From Oligoflexales bacterium (GTDB lineage Bacteria; Bdellovibrionota_B; Oligoflexia; Oligoflexales; RGVZ01), in the NCBI GenBank assembly GCA_947494335.1, contig CANLUT010000002.1, positions 515,904 through 579,903 on the forward strand: a DNA stretch of 64,000 bases. Reading direction: 5' to 3'. Positions 53,909 to 63,180 of this stretch are shown here, piece after piece. Under the pieces are notes generated by a model. The model ran no database searches, had not been told where the DNA came from, and saw only the letters and a program-made list of their open reading frames with translations. Numbering within the stretch: the first letter of the stretch is position 1; every line of letters begins with the position of its first letter. Both the position numbers and the translations under genes were made by a program.

Positions 53909-56371
53909 ATGAGTGGAATTGGCGAACAAACGGCCCTTGATCTCGCCCACGAATTACCTCTACTTCCCCTTAAAGACATTGTTGTCTTTCCGCACATGAT
54001 CGTGCCGGTCTTCATCAATGAAGATCTTTGCATTAATGCGGTTGAAAATGCTCTTGCTGGTAACCGCAAGATATTTTTATCGGCCTTTAAAGTTGCAGGC
54101 GAAGACGGTGAAGGTCTCGACTGTAAACTAGACGCGCCATTCGATGTTTATAATACGGGTACTGTCTGCTCAGTCATGCGTACGCGCAAACTGCCTGACG
54201 GCCGGATGAAAGTACTCGTTCAGGGTTTGCACAAAGCGAAGGTTCAGGAGCTGGTCAGCTCTGACGGATTTCCTTCCGTTCGTGTTGTCTCAGTTAACGA
54301 CGCTGTCGTAGCAAGTTCTTCGCCCGAATTAGAAGCTCTTGTTCGTGCCGTGCGCGAGAGTCTTGAGAAGGTCGTTTCATTGGGTAAAGTCCTCTCTCCA
54401 GATATTCTGATGATTCTTGAAGATATTTCTGACCCGTCTCGTTTGTCAGATCTCGTAGCGTCAAACTTGGGCCTGAAAGTTACCGACGCTCAGAAAATTC
54501 TTTCTGTTCAAAATCCTCTTGATCGCTTACGTCGCGTTCACCAGTATCTATCGCGCGAAATCGAAGTGTATCAAATGCAAGTTCGCATCCAAAGTCAGGC
54601 CAAAGAAGAAATTGGTCGTATGCAGCGCGAGCACTATTTGCGCGAGCAAATCAAGGTCATCAAAAATGAGCTCGGTGATAACGACGGCAAAGACGATGTG
54701 GAAAGTCTCTGGAAAAAAGTTGAAGGAGTCGCTTTGACTGATGAGGCGCGAGAAGAAGTGTCGCGACAAATCAAGCGTCTTGAAAGAATGCATCAGGATA
54801 CAAGTGAAGCATCGCTGACTCGTACGCATATAGAAACGCTGTTGTCACTTCCTTGGGGCAAAAAGTCTGCAGATGATATTGACATTACCAAGACCAAGGA
54901 GATTCTGAATGAAGACCACTATGGTCTTGATCAGGTTAAGGACAGAATCATGGAGTTTCTGGCTGTTAAGAAACTTAATCCAAGTGCAAAAAGTCCGATC
55001 ATCTGTTTTGTGGGTCCTCCAGGCGTTGGAAAAACCAGCCTTGGAAAATCCATCGCACGCTCAATGGGCCGCCAGTTTTCTCGTATAGCTTTGGGCGGGG
55101 TCCGTGATGAGGCTGAAATTCGGGGTCACCGCAAGACTTACGTCGGCGCGTATCCAGGCCGCGTCGTGAATAGTTTGAAGCAAGCTCAGTCCATGAACCC
55201 AGTGATCATGCTTGATGAAATTGACAAGCTTGGTTCAGATCACCGTGGCGATCCTTCGAGTGCTCTTTTGGAAGTTTTAGATCCAGAGCAAAATAAAAAC
55301 TTTATCGATCACTACCTTGGGGTCGCAGTTGACCTGTCTGATGTGACATTTATTGCGAACGCCAACACGCTTGATACGATCCCGGGCCCACTTCGTGACC
55401 GTCTTGAAATCATTGAAGTGTCTGGTTACAGCGAAGAAGAGAAGCTCATTATTGCGAATCAGTACTTGATTCCAAAAACCATCAAGGAAGCTGGCCTTGA
55501 GAGGGCGAAGATTTCCTTCAGTAAACCGTCCGTGTCCGCCATCATCAATGGCTATACTCGTGAGAGTGGTTTGCGTGGACTTGAAAAGCAGATTGCGAGC
55601 GTTTGTCGCAAGCTGGCTCGTGAGTTTGCTGAAAAAGGCTCCTTTGAATCAGCTGAAGGCGTAAATAGCGGTGTAAAGATGACACCTGCCATGATTCAAA
55701 AGCATCTTGGTGCAAACAAGTATGGTGATAGCTTCTACCACCATGACCCGATGCGCGGAGTATCCCTTGGCTTGGCCTACACTCAGTATGGTGGAGAGGT
55801 TCTTGCCATTGAAACGAATCTTTTGCCGGCTAGCGCTCCTCGATTGGTTCTAACAGGGCAGCTGGGTGATGTAATGAAGGAAAGTGCTCAAACAGCTCTG
55901 AGCTTCATTCGATCCCGTGCAGATGAACTCGGATTTGATCCTGAGATTTTGAACAAAAATGAGATTCACGTGCACATTCCAGCCGGCGCGGTTCCAAAGG
56001 ACGGTCCAAGTGCGGGTATTACGTTGGCGTGTTCCATGCTGTCTGCCATCTTGGGGCGGGCTCCAAACGGCAAGATTGCCATGACAGGTGAAATCACACT
56101 TCACGGAATGGTTCTTCCGATTGGAGGCTTGCGGGAAAAAGTGCTGGCAGCTTTACGAGAGGGTGTTGAGCACATTCTTGTTCCCCACAAGAACAAGGCA
56201 AACTTCGATGCTCTCCCGGCTAACGTAAAAAAGAAGATCAAAGTTACATTTGTTAAGTACTACCAAGAGGTTTACGAGATCATGTTCGGACATGTGGCAA
56301 CATCGAAGGATGTTATTCCATTGCGTTCTGGCCGTCGCCGCGACGCATCAGGGACCGATCTGGCGAGCTAA
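53909..56371 (+). CDS. lon: ATP-dependent protease Lon
   Basis: An 820-residue serine protease with AAA+ ATPase, degrading damaged and regulatory proteins. N-terminal LON domain begins LPLLPLKDIVVFPHMIVPV. Walker A GPPGVGKTS is near 370, Walker B VIMLDEIDKLGSD near 432, and the catalytic Ser/Lys pair are PKDGPSAGI near 699 and GGLREKVLAALREG near 740. Full length. GAGG lies ahead of the ATG. A strong terminator follows. Heat-shock control is common for lon, but I cannot identify a promoter. Confidence 0.97.
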   Translation: MSGIGEQTALDLAHELPLLPLKDIVVFPHMIVPVFINEDLCINAVENALAGNRKIFLSAFKVAGEDGEGLDCKLDAPFDVYNTGTVCSVMRTRKLPDGRMKVLVQGLHKAKVQELVSSDGFPSVRVVSVNDAVVASSSPELEALVRAVRESLEKVVSLGKVLSPDILMILEDISDPSRLSDLVASNLGLKVTDAQKILSVQNPLDRLRRVHQYLSREIEVYQMQVRIQSQAKEEIGRMQREHYLREQIKVIKNELGDNDGKDDVESLWKKVEGVALTDEAREEVSRQIKRLERMHQDTSEASLTRTHIETLLSLPWGKKSADDIDITKTKEILNEDHYGLDQVKDRIMEFLAVKKLNPSAKSPIICFVGPPGVGKTSLGKSIARSMGRQFSRIALGGVRDEAEIRGHRKTYVGAYPGRVVNSLKQAQSMNPVIMLDEIDKLGSDHRGDPSSALLEVLDPEQNKNFIDHYLGVAVDLSDVTFIANANTLDTIPGPLRDRLEIIEVSGYSEEEKLIIANQYLIPKTIKEAGLERAKISFSKPSVSAIINGYTRESGLRGLEKQIASVCRKLAREFAEKGSFESAEGVNSGVKMTPAMIQKHLGANKYGDSFYHHDPMRGVSLGLAYTQYGGEVLAIETNLLPASAPRLVLTGQLGDVMKESAQTALSFIRSRADELGFDPEILNKNEIHVHIPAGAVPKDGPSAGITLACSMLSAILGRAPNGKIAMTGEITLHGMVLPIGGLREKVLAALREGVEHILVPHKNKANFDALPANVKKKIKVTFVKYYQEVYEIMFGHVATSKDVIPLRSGRRRDASGTDLAS

Positions 56372-56398
56372 ACGAGTTTGAATTCAGTTGATGAGCAG

Positions 56399-56428
56399 GG
56401 GCTGGGTCTAAGAAGACCTGGCCCTTTT
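56399..56428 (+). terminator. Terminator after lon
   Basis: GGGCTGGGTCT (56399-56409), loop AAGA, AGACCTGGCCC (56414-56424; two G-T pairs) and TTTT, with another T-run shortly after. Confidence 0.8.
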
Positions 56429-56549
56429 GCTTTTAACGCCCGCGCCTTGTCCAGTTTTGCGGTTTGTAACGGGTTAGTTTAAAATTTAAAGAGACGCTCG
56501 AAATTAAATGCTCATTAAAATTATTTAATATTCATGCAGGAGGTCGGCA

Positions 56550-56783
56550 GTGGGAGACAGGACTAAGCGGGTTGTGAAGTTTATAGGCCTCGGTGTAGTT
56601 TGGGTTTATATCCTGTCGATTCGTATAGGTAATCAGACGATCTTCTTTCATGCAAATGATATTCTTGTTCAAAATCAGATAGTTGAAGCAATCGACCGCC
56701 AGTTAGCAGAGTCTTGGGACTCGCTTTCAACGAAGGCTAGCGACACCTTTGCTCGCCTGTCGGGACGTTCCAAGTCCCTGTAA
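56550..56783 (+). CDS. Small single-pass membrane protein
   Basis: A 77-residue protein starting at GTG with a perfect AGGAGG 6 bases ahead, which supports it as a real gene. Residues 8-25 (VVKFIGLGVVWVYILSIR) form one membrane helix with a positive N-terminus. The rest is polar with an amphipathic helix. No known family is evident. It lies between the lon terminator and def, so it may have its own promoter. Function unknown. Confidence 0.65.
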   Translation: MGDRTKRVVKFIGLGVVWVYILSIRIGNQTIFFHANDILVQNQIVEAIDRQLAESWDSLSTKASDTFARLSGRSKSL

Positions 56784-56908
56784 ACGTTTTAATGAGGTTT
56801 TCTGGCTAAAGTTTCTCGCCACTTGCAGGCTGTTATGCTATCCAAATGGGCATACAGAGGCCACGTCTGCAGGTGGCTTGTTTTTTTAGAGTCTTGGAGG
56901 ATCGGCTG

Positions 56909-57457
56909 ATGGCCGTCTTGAAAGTTGTTGAGTGGCCTGCAAAGGTTCTTGAAACACCAGCCAGCGAAGTTAAAGAATTTGATGATCGTCTTCGGACCTT
57001 TGTCAGCGATATGCATGAAACTATGCGTGCATCTAATGGCATCGGCTTGGCGGCTAACCAGGTTGGCGATCTTCGCCGCGTGATCACCATCGAAATCCCG
57101 CACATGGGGAAAGAAGGTGGGGATGATGAAGAACCAAAGTGGTGGCACAACAAACGATTTACGTTTGTAAATCCGGTGATTGTGAAGAAGTCGGGAACGA
57201 TTAAATGGCAGGAAGGCTGTCTGAGCTTTCCAGAAGTTTACGATTTCGTAGAGAGGGCCAGTGACGTGTGGGTTAAGGCTCAAGATGAAAATGGAAAAGA
57301 CTTTGAAGTGCATGCAGATGGACTATTTGCAGTCTGCTTACAGCATGAAATAGACCATATCGATGGCATTGTGTTCTTTAAACGGATGAGTCGATTGAAG
57401 GCTGACCGCGTCAAATCAAAGATGCTCAAGCGGGGTAACGTCAATGTCGAAGCATAA
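56909..57457 (+). CDS. def: Peptide deformylase
   Basis: A 182-residue metallo-enzyme that removes the formyl group from new proteins. Motifs: GIGLAANQVG near residue 45, EGCLSFPE near 101 (V is usual in place of F) and QHEIDHIDG near 145. An insertion of charged residues (GKEGGDDEEPKWW) lies between the first two. The start at 56909 with GGAGG 8 bases ahead is used. rpe overlaps its end by 14 bases. Confidence 0.95.
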   Translation: MAVLKVVEWPAKVLETPASEVKEFDDRLRTFVSDMHETMRASNGIGLAANQVGDLRRVITIEIPHMGKEGGDDEEPKWWHNKRFTFVNPVIVKKSGTIKWQEGCLSFPEVYDFVERASDVWVKAQDENGKDFEVHADGLFAVCLQHEIDHIDGIVFFKRMSRLKADRVKSKMLKRGNVNVEA

Positions 57458-58112
57458 GGTGTTGGTTGCTCCCAGTATCCTTTCTGCTGACCCACTTCGT
57501 TACGGCGAAGAAACAAAGTCAGTAGAGATAGCTGGGGCTGACTGGCATCATATTGATGTTATGGACGGTCATTTCGTCCCCAATCTGACCTTTGGACTGC
57601 CACTCATCAAAGCATTAAAAAAAACCGCAAAACTACCTCTTGATGTTCACATCATGGTGAGTAATCCAGATGATGTTGCACTCTCCTATGTCGAGGCCGG
57701 AGCTGATATCTTGGTGTTTCATGCTGAAGCTGCTAAGCACGGTCACCGGTTGGCACAAGCAATCAGGGAAAAAGGTGCGCGTCCCGGGGTGGCTCTGAAC
57801 CCCGCAACGCCGCTCGAGTTTGCTTTTTCTATGGCACCACATGTGGATGTCATTATGTTGATGTCCGTTAACCCAGGTTTCGGTGGCCAGTCGTTTATTG
57901 AAGATACTGTGGACCGCGTTGCTGCCTTGTCCAAATGGCTTGCCGCAAATAAGTTGCAGGATAAGGTTTTGATTGAAGTTGACGGCGGTATTAACGAGCA
58001 AACTGGGACTAAAATAGTCAAAGCTGGAGCAACTGTTTTGGTTGCGGGGACATACGTTTACGGTTCGAAAGATCGAGCACAGCCGATTTCTGCTCTAAAA
58101 AGTTTAAAATAA
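57444..58112 (+). CDS. rpe: Ribulose-phosphate 3-epimerase
   Basis: A 222-residue TIM-barrel enzyme of the pentose phosphate pathway interconverting ribulose 5-phosphate and xylulose 5-phosphate. Motifs are VAPSILSADP at the start, HHIDVMDGHFVPNLTFG with the first metal residues, PLDVHIMVSNPD near 68, MSVNPGFGGQSFI near 140 and EVDGGIN near 175. The start overlaps def by 14 bases, so both are cotranslated. Length is standard. Confidence 0.96.
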   Translation: MSKHKVLVAPSILSADPLRYGEETKSVEIAGADWHHIDVMDGHFVPNLTFGLPLIKALKKTAKLPLDVHIMVSNPDDVALSYVEAGADILVFHAEAAKHGHRLAQAIREKGARPGVALNPATPLEFAFSMAPHVDVIMLMSVNPGFGGQSFIEDTVDRVAALSKWLAANKLQDKVLIEVDGGINEQTGTKIVKAGATVLVAGTYVYGSKDRAQPISALKSLK

Positions 58113-58152
58113 TCCGCTAAACCAAAGATTTCCCTGAAAAGGATGTTTCAAG

Positions 58153-59664
58153 ATGAAACCGTTCTCTCTCGGTCAAGACCGTCTGACCTGGTCAACTCTG
58201 GTGCAATTAGCTTCTAAGCCGTCTCCTTCGGTTCTTGTTTCTGACGAAGCATGGAGTCGCCTTGATCAATATCGCCTTGTTGTCGAAAAAGCGATTTCGT
58301 CGGGCAAAGTCATATACGGAATCAATACTGGTTTTGGTTTCTTATCAGATGTGCGCATAGAGACGGATAAGCTGCAGCAGCTTCAGCTTAATCTTATCCG
58401 TAGCCACGCTTGTGGGGTTGGGGAGCCGGTATCAGCTGAGATTGTGCGTGCACTTTTAATTTTGCGTGCTCATACCTTTTTACTCGGCCACAGCGCAGTG
58501 ACCCGTAACGCGGTAGCAACCGTTCTCGAGTTTTTAAAGCATGATATTTTGCCAGTGATCCCATGTCAGGGAAGTGTTGGAGCGTCGGGAGACTTGGCGC
58601 CATTGGCGCACTTGGCACTGGGATTGATTGGTGAGGGAGATGTCCTTTACAAGGGAGAGGTAGTTTCTGCAAAGATTGCGCTTGAGCAATCTGGCGTTAA
58701 GCCTCTTGCGCCTCAAGCAAAAGAGGGACTTTCGCTGATCAACGGCACACAGTTCATGTCAGTGCTAGGATCTTTTGCAGTGTCAGATGCTAAAAATCTT
58801 GCTGCCACTGCGGATGTCGTCGCGGCATTGAGCCTTGAGGCAATTAAAGGAACCAAGGCGGCATTTGATGCAAGAATTCATTCCGTTCGTGACCAAGCCG
58901 GGCAGAAGAAAGTAGCAGCGCACATGCTAAGTCTCCTTGCTGGTAAAGATGAAATTATGGAAAGCCACGCTAATTGTGGTCGCGTGCAAGATCCCTATAG
59001 CTTTAGATGTATTCCTCAAGTGCACGGAGCAACGCGTGATGTCATAGACTTCGTTGCGGCTCGAATCGACGGCGATCTCAATTCCGTCACGGATAATCCG
59101 CTCGTATTTGAAGACGGTGCTGTTATCAGTGGCGGAAACTTTCATGGCCAGCCACTAGCCATGGCGCTCGACTTTCTTGCAATTGCAGTCGCTGAGCTTG
59201 GCAGTATATCTGAACGTCGTATTGAAAAACTCACGAACCCAGCGATGAGTGGGTTACCAGCTTTTGTCGTTCAGGAAAGCGGACTCAACAGCGGTTTTAT
59301 GATTCCGCATGTCGTTGCGGCGGCCTTAGTGTCAGAAAACAAAGTTTTGTGTCATCCGGCCTCAGTAGATTCAATTCCTACATCGGCTGATAAGGAGGAC
59401 CATGTCAGTATGGGTCCAATTTCTGGCCGAAAAGCACTTAAGATTTGTGCCCATGTGGCTGATATTCTTGCGATTGAGGCATTAACGGCAGCTCAGGGCA
59501 TCGATTTACACAACCCACTAAAACCGTCGGAGCCATTACGAATGGTTCATGGTAAACTGAGGGAGTTGTCCCCCGTAATGCCGGTGGATCGCTCGCTGCA
59601 GAAGGACATTCAAAAAGTCTCTCATTGGATCAAGTCCGGTGGTATTGCTCAGGCAGCTTGCTAA
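58153..59664 (+). CDS. hutH: Histidine ammonia-lyase
   Basis: A 503-residue enzyme that deaminates histidine to urocanate. The catalytic MIO group forms from Ala-Ser-Gly in GSVGASGDLAPLAH (about residues 143-145). Other family features are YGINTGFGFL near 54, NGTQFM near 197 and SGGNFHGQP near 333. Length matches. AAAAGGA lies 9 bases ahead of the ATG. hutU, hutI and hutG are not next to it, so the rest of the pathway, if present, lies elsewhere. Aromatic ammonia-lyase activity is possible but less likely. Confidence 0.92.
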   Translation: MKPFSLGQDRLTWSTLVQLASKPSPSVLVSDEAWSRLDQYRLVVEKAISSGKVIYGINTGFGFLSDVRIETDKLQQLQLNLIRSHACGVGEPVSAEIVRALLILRAHTFLLGHSAVTRNAVATVLEFLKHDILPVIPCQGSVGASGDLAPLAHLALGLIGEGDVLYKGEVVSAKIALEQSGVKPLAPQAKEGLSLINGTQFMSVLGSFAVSDAKNLAATADVVAALSLEAIKGTKAAFDARIHSVRDQAGQKKVAAHMLSLLAGKDEIMESHANCGRVQDPYSFRCIPQVHGATRDVIDFVAARIDGDLNSVTDNPLVFEDGAVISGGNFHGQPLAMALDFLAIAVAELGSISERRIEKLTNPAMSGLPAFVVQESGLNSGFMIPHVVAAALVSENKVLCHPASVDSIPTSADKEDHVSMGPISGRKALKICAHVADILAIEALTAAQGIDLHNPLKPSEPLRMVHGKLRELSPVMPVDRSLQKDIQKVSHWIKSGGIAQAAC

Positions 59665-59680
59665 AGAAAGGTATCGAGGC

Positions 59681-60112
59681 ATGAATAAATTTTTTTCTTT
59701 AAAAAAAGTCGTCCTGATTTTCTGCTGTATGACCGTGTCTGCGTTTGCTGCGGAGAAAACCAACGTTGAACGTATAGGCGGTAATTTTACCGTGACAAAA
59801 ATCAGCAAGCTTTCACGCGGTGGATTTAGTGTGGATTTCAAGGCTGCTGAAGGAACGCCGAAGATTTCCCGCCTTCATTTGGAGAGTGATCATATAAACG
59901 CCGGATTGCAGGAGGGTGATACGCTTCGCCTGTCTGCGGATGTTGTTTCCATTAAAGATAACACTGCTGAAATTGGACAAGTAGTAGTGTTCCTGCCAGG
60001 TCGATCCGGCCCAACGCCCGTGTGGATGATGTCTAAGCGCGCGTCAAAGATGGATCCCCCCGCTAAACTTATCGAAATGCATGCCCCGTCAACGGACTAC
60101 GCGGTCTTTTGA
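59681..60112 (+). CDS. Secreted protein, uncharacterised
   Basis: A predicted 143-residue exported protein. The ATG at 59681 gives a signal peptide ending AFAAE (about residue 24) and has AGAAAGG upstream. The frame is open from within the end of hutH but the earlier part does not look like protein. The mature part is beta-rich with a central strand set (RLSADVVSIKDNTAEIGQVV) and a tail with VWMMSKRASK. It resembles no family I know. It is 12 bases ahead of the rhomboid gene and may be in one operon with it. Confidence 0.65.
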   Translation: MNKFFSLKKVVLIFCCMTVSAFAAEKTNVERIGGNFTVTKISKLSRGGFSVDFKAAEGTPKISRLHLESDHINAGLQEGDTLRLSADVVSIKDNTAEIGQVVVFLPGRSGPTPVWMMSKRASKMDPPAKLIEMHAPSTDYAVF

Positions 60113-60124
60113 TCGGCGGTAGCT

Positions 60125-61180
60125 ATGGACGAAAATAATATTGAGCAAACGCCGATTCTCCCGGTGGTAAGACAGCCCCGGGGGTTAAAGTATTTCCTGG
60201 GTACTTGGTCAGGTCGTATTCTACTTTTGAATACAATTATTTTTGCCTATATGGTCCTGCGAAATCCGTCATCACTGTTCATGCCAAGTCTTGACTACGT
60301 GAGAACATTCGGAAGCAAGTCGGTTGCTGATATTGCGGCCGGAGAATACTGGAGATTCATTACGCCGATGTTTGTTCACATTGGTATTTTGCATTTTTTC
60401 TTCAATGCGATGGGTCTTTACTATATCGGTTACCAGATCGAGCACATTCTGGGTGCACGTTGGTTTGTCGGTCTTTATTTAGCAGCAGGTATTCTCGGAA
60501 ACTTGGCAAGTTGTGTATTTTCTATTTCTTTGAGCGCTGGAGCCTCTGGTGCCCTGTTTGGGCTTCTTGGTGCTGGTTACCGTCTAGAAGGGCTAGTCAG
60601 TGATTCATTTGATCAAGCTGGAGTTAAGGTTAGACCACGACGGGGAATCTACAGTGGCATGGTGATCACCAACATTTTGCTTGGACTGGTCATCCCTGTG
60701 ATTGACAACGCAGCTCACATTGGCGGCTTGATTGCGGGCTGGCTGATTGTCGAGGCCATGCTGCGGACGAGGCCAAACCGCCTCAGAGGGCGTCGTCCAG
60801 CGATTGCAGCCATAATTTATGTGGCGTTAACGGGATTTGCCATATTCGCAGTCGCTAGAACCGTGGACCCGGTAGTGGTCGTCGCTCGATATTTTGAAGC
60901 TGCAGCCAAGGCGTCTGATGCGAGAGAGGCTTACTATAATTATAGCGAGATTTTGCGTGTTAAACCGCTGAATCCAAAAGCGAGGCTTTTACGAGGAAAG
61001 CTCCTTTTACAGAATCGTGAAATTGAGGATGGATTGAGCGACATCGAGAAAGCTATTTCGGCAGGTGTTAGCCAGGGTGATGTTGAGTCGGTTATTGACG
61101 AGCTGAAAATGACAGGGCATTTGCCTGAGGCTGAGTTGCTAAAGCGTAAATACGACGAGATGAGCGGTGGCGAGCTTTAA
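60125..61180 (+). CDS. Rhomboid-family intramembrane serine protease with TPR-like tail
   Basis: A 351-residue inner-membrane protease that cleaves membrane helices. Six hydrophobic helices span about residues 24-250. The catalytic Ser is in GASGALFGLLGAG near 142 and the His in NAAHIGGLIAG near 198. The HFFFNAMGLYYIG segment near 94-106 holds the usual His and Asn. The C-terminal 100 residues are cytosolic and helical, with a TPR-like pair (YYNYSEILRVKPLNPKARLL, then RGKLLLQ). Substrates are unknown. Its 3' end overlaps the convergent gene at 61177 by 4 bases. Confidence 0.88.
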   Translation: MDENNIEQTPILPVVRQPRGLKYFLGTWSGRILLLNTIIFAYMVLRNPSSLFMPSLDYVRTFGSKSVADIAAGEYWRFITPMFVHIGILHFFFNAMGLYYIGYQIEHILGARWFVGLYLAAGILGNLASCVFSISLSAGASGALFGLLGAGYRLEGLVSDSFDQAGVKVRPRRGIYSGMVITNILLGLVIPVIDNAAHIGGLIAGWLIVEAMLRTRPNRLRGRRPAIAAIIYVALTGFAIFAVARTVDPVVVVARYFEAAAKASDAREAYYNYSEILRVKPLNPKARLLRGKLLLQNREIEDGLSDIEKAISAGVSQGDVESVIDELKMTGHLPEAELLKRKYDEMSGGEL

Positions 61181-61872
61181 GCTGCAATGAACTGATCGTG
61201 GTCACTCAGTAGCCTCATTTTTTGAGGTCCCGTTGTGTGACTTATATCGCGGACTAATCGTCTAAACTGATCATTAAAGACCAGGTCTTCCCCTAGAGAT
61301 TGTAAATGCTTCTTCCAAAACAATTCGACCATTTTAGACGCAAGGCGGTAGTCGGTTAGAGTACCCGTAAATTCAGACTTATCAAAAATTTTCTGTGTAA
61401 GAGATTTCACATGAGAGAATCCAAAAAGATTATTTAGAATTAATGACGCTACGATAACTTTTTCAAGTTCGGCTTGAATTTCCATCTCAAGTTTTGTCAG
61501 AGGGGTTCTCGACTCCGCGTGTCGAGCGAAATAGTGAAAGTGACTAATCTCTTCAATTAGTATTAAAAGGTTGCCCACGTCGTGATCTGTTTTCAAAGTG
61601 TCTTTATTAAGGGGTGTTTGATCCAAGTCCATATAAAGTTTCGAAGACAAATGAATCGATACGAGACATGTGTCTTCTGTTTCCTTGATAATCAATGCAG
61701 CCGGCAGGTTCAAAACAGATGGACATATTTCTCTGAGAGCATCTTCTGAAAAAGACGTGACGAAGTCTTTGGAGGATTGCTCTGGAGAGTATCCTAAATA
61801 CGGACAAAGCTCGTGTTCAATCATTAAAATATTTGAAGCAAGATGATTTGTCTGTTCGATGGTGCACATCAT
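61177..61872 (-). CDS. Uncharacterised helical protein, acidic motif EEISHFH
   Basis: A 231-residue soluble protein I do not recognise. A conspicuous segment LIEEISHFHYFARHAESR near residue 108 is followed by EMEIQAELEKVI; these E-x-x-H and E-x-x-x-E patterns could bind a metal, as in ferritin-like or helical metalloproteins, but this is only a guess. The start is ATG ATG at 61872, and the upstream gene stops just ahead of it. It forms a pair with the gene at 61875. The 3' end overlaps the rhomboid gene. Confidence 0.6.
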   Translation of the reverse strand: MMCTIEQTNHLASNILMIEHELCPYLGYSPEQSSKDFVTSFSEDALREICPSVLNLPAALIIKETEDTCLVSIHLSSKLYMDLDQTPLNKDTLKTDHDVGNLLILIEEISHFHYFARHAESRTPLTKLEMEIQAELEKVIVASLILNNLFGFSHVKSLTQKIFDKSEFTGTLTDYRLASKMVELFWKKHLQSLGEDLVFNDQFRRLVRDISHTTGPQKMRLLSDHDQFIAA

Positions 61873-61874
61873 AC

Positions 61875-62495
61875 TTATTGCGCCTGCTTATAAGGAACCT
61901 TGATTGGCTGAATTCCTTGCTCTTCTAAAAGTAGTCGTAGTCTCTCTGATCCAGACCTGTTCCATCGATCGTATAAGACCAAAAGATCTTCATTTTTTTC
62001 CATGGCCGTGGAATCTGAGGCTTGAGCTACTATTTCTACAGCCTGATTAAAGTTTTCCGATAGTGATTGAAATGTTTCTTGTAAGCTGTCGTCTCGGGCT
62101 TGGCCTTTAGCAAGCGTGCCTGCTTGCCTGTAGGCAGATGCGCCCATCGAAATAAAATAGTTGATATCGATGGCCTTATTGTTGAAGTAGTCTTGAAAGA
62201 ATCCAGAGACGTATAAACTTGTATCTCCTAACTGACGATAAAGAGCAGGTTGTTTTTCGACAGGGGCTTCGACAGCACGTTTTAGTAAAAAAACGAGTGG
62301 CGTTGAAAAATTGGCTTCAGCCTGATTGCCATCAATCGAAGCAGTGGTGGAAGTGACAAAACTTGTCAGCAAATTGACAAGATAGAATTCAACGTGATCT
62401 CCGAGTTTGACGTTAAGCTGACGCGAGGCAGTTGTGATTTTGTCGTGGAAAAACTCCCGCGGACTTACGACAAGTTCTATGGAGGCGTTTGTCAT
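61875..62495 (-). CDS. Uncharacterised conserved protein (myxobacterial-type family)
   Basis: A predicted 206-residue soluble helical protein. The ATG at 62495 has GGGGGAAG ahead. Phrases such as PLVFLLKRAVEAP, LGDTSLYVSGFFQDYF and YFISMGASAYRQAG recall, from memory, a family of uncharacterised proteins in Myxococcota and Bdellovibrionota. A helical tail follows. It is directly upstream of the gene at 61177 (2 bases apart), so the pair is likely cotranscribed. Function unknown. Confidence 0.65.
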   Translation of the reverse strand: MTNASIELVVSPREFFHDKITTASRQLNVKLGDHVEFYLVNLLTSFVTSTTASIDGNQAEANFSTPLVFLLKRAVEAPVEKQPALYRQLGDTSLYVSGFFQDYFNNKAIDINYFISMGASAYRQAGTLAKGQARDDSLQETFQSLSENFNQAVEIVAQASDSTAMEKNEDLLVLYDRWNRSGSERLRLLLEEQGIQPIKVPYKQAQ

Positions 62496-62774
62496 GGCTT
62501 CCCCCTTTGCCCAGTTGGCGAGCAAAAGTAAATGCAGTCATCATCACTAAGGCTGCATTATTATTATACACTTGGTTGGCCAGCCAGCCTATGTCATGCA
62601 TTCAAGGAGGTCGGCAAAAAACCATGTTTTTTTAGGCCTTTGTATAAATAACTGATATTATTGTGATATTTGTGTATCAAAATTTGCCGGCTATTGAAGA
62701 GAATTGGATGCCTTCATCTGCAACTAAGCCTATGATAGGAACAAGTATTCCCGCTTTTAAGACCCCTGAGGGCT

Positions 62775-63179
62775 ATGGAAAAGACGTCTTCTAAAACAAC
62801 TGAAGGAAACGACGCAGGGCTGCATCAGCAGTCAGCAGCGTCAGGGTCAGACCGACTTGGCCTCGAAGATATAGTCCATTTGGCGAATAAAATTGGCTTG
62901 GAATATGTCGCGGCACGCAAGGAGGCAGAGCGTCTTGAGCTGCTTAAAAACACAGTCCGCGCGAAGATTGCCATCAGACTAGATGACGGTACCCATACGG
63001 AAGCTAAACTAAGACGCCTCATGGAAACTGATGCTGAATACGAAGATTTTTTGAATAGATTGGTAGCCGCGCGCGCAGAAGCAGAAAAGTTGCGTGTACG
63101 TTATGAAAGTTACAAAAATCTATTCGATGCCCGTCGTAGTCTGCTCAGCTACCAAAAGGCGGAAATGAAGCTTCTATAG
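62775..63179 (+). CDS. Coiled-coil protein, uncharacterised
   Basis: A 134-residue soluble protein. Residues 1-25 are polar and disordered. From about residue 28 it is one helical region with heptad-like pattern (LANKIGLEYVAARKEAERLE; ARAEAEKLRVRYESY), probably a dimeric coiled coil. GAGGG lies 3 bases ahead of the ATG. No domain is recognised. It is convergent with the TPR gene at 63181 (1 base between the stops). Confidence 0.6.
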   Translation: MEKTSSKTTEGNDAGLHQQSAASGSDRLGLEDIVHLANKIGLEYVAARKEAERLELLKNTVRAKIAIRLDDGTHTEAKLRRLMETDAEYEDFLNRLVAARAEAEKLRVRYESYKNLFDARRSLLSYQKAEMKLL

Positions 63180-63180
63180 G

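Noticed and set aside
62708..62794. 28-codon frame overlapping the coiled-coil gene
   Set aside because: Very short, no clear ribosome binding site, overlaps a better-supported start.
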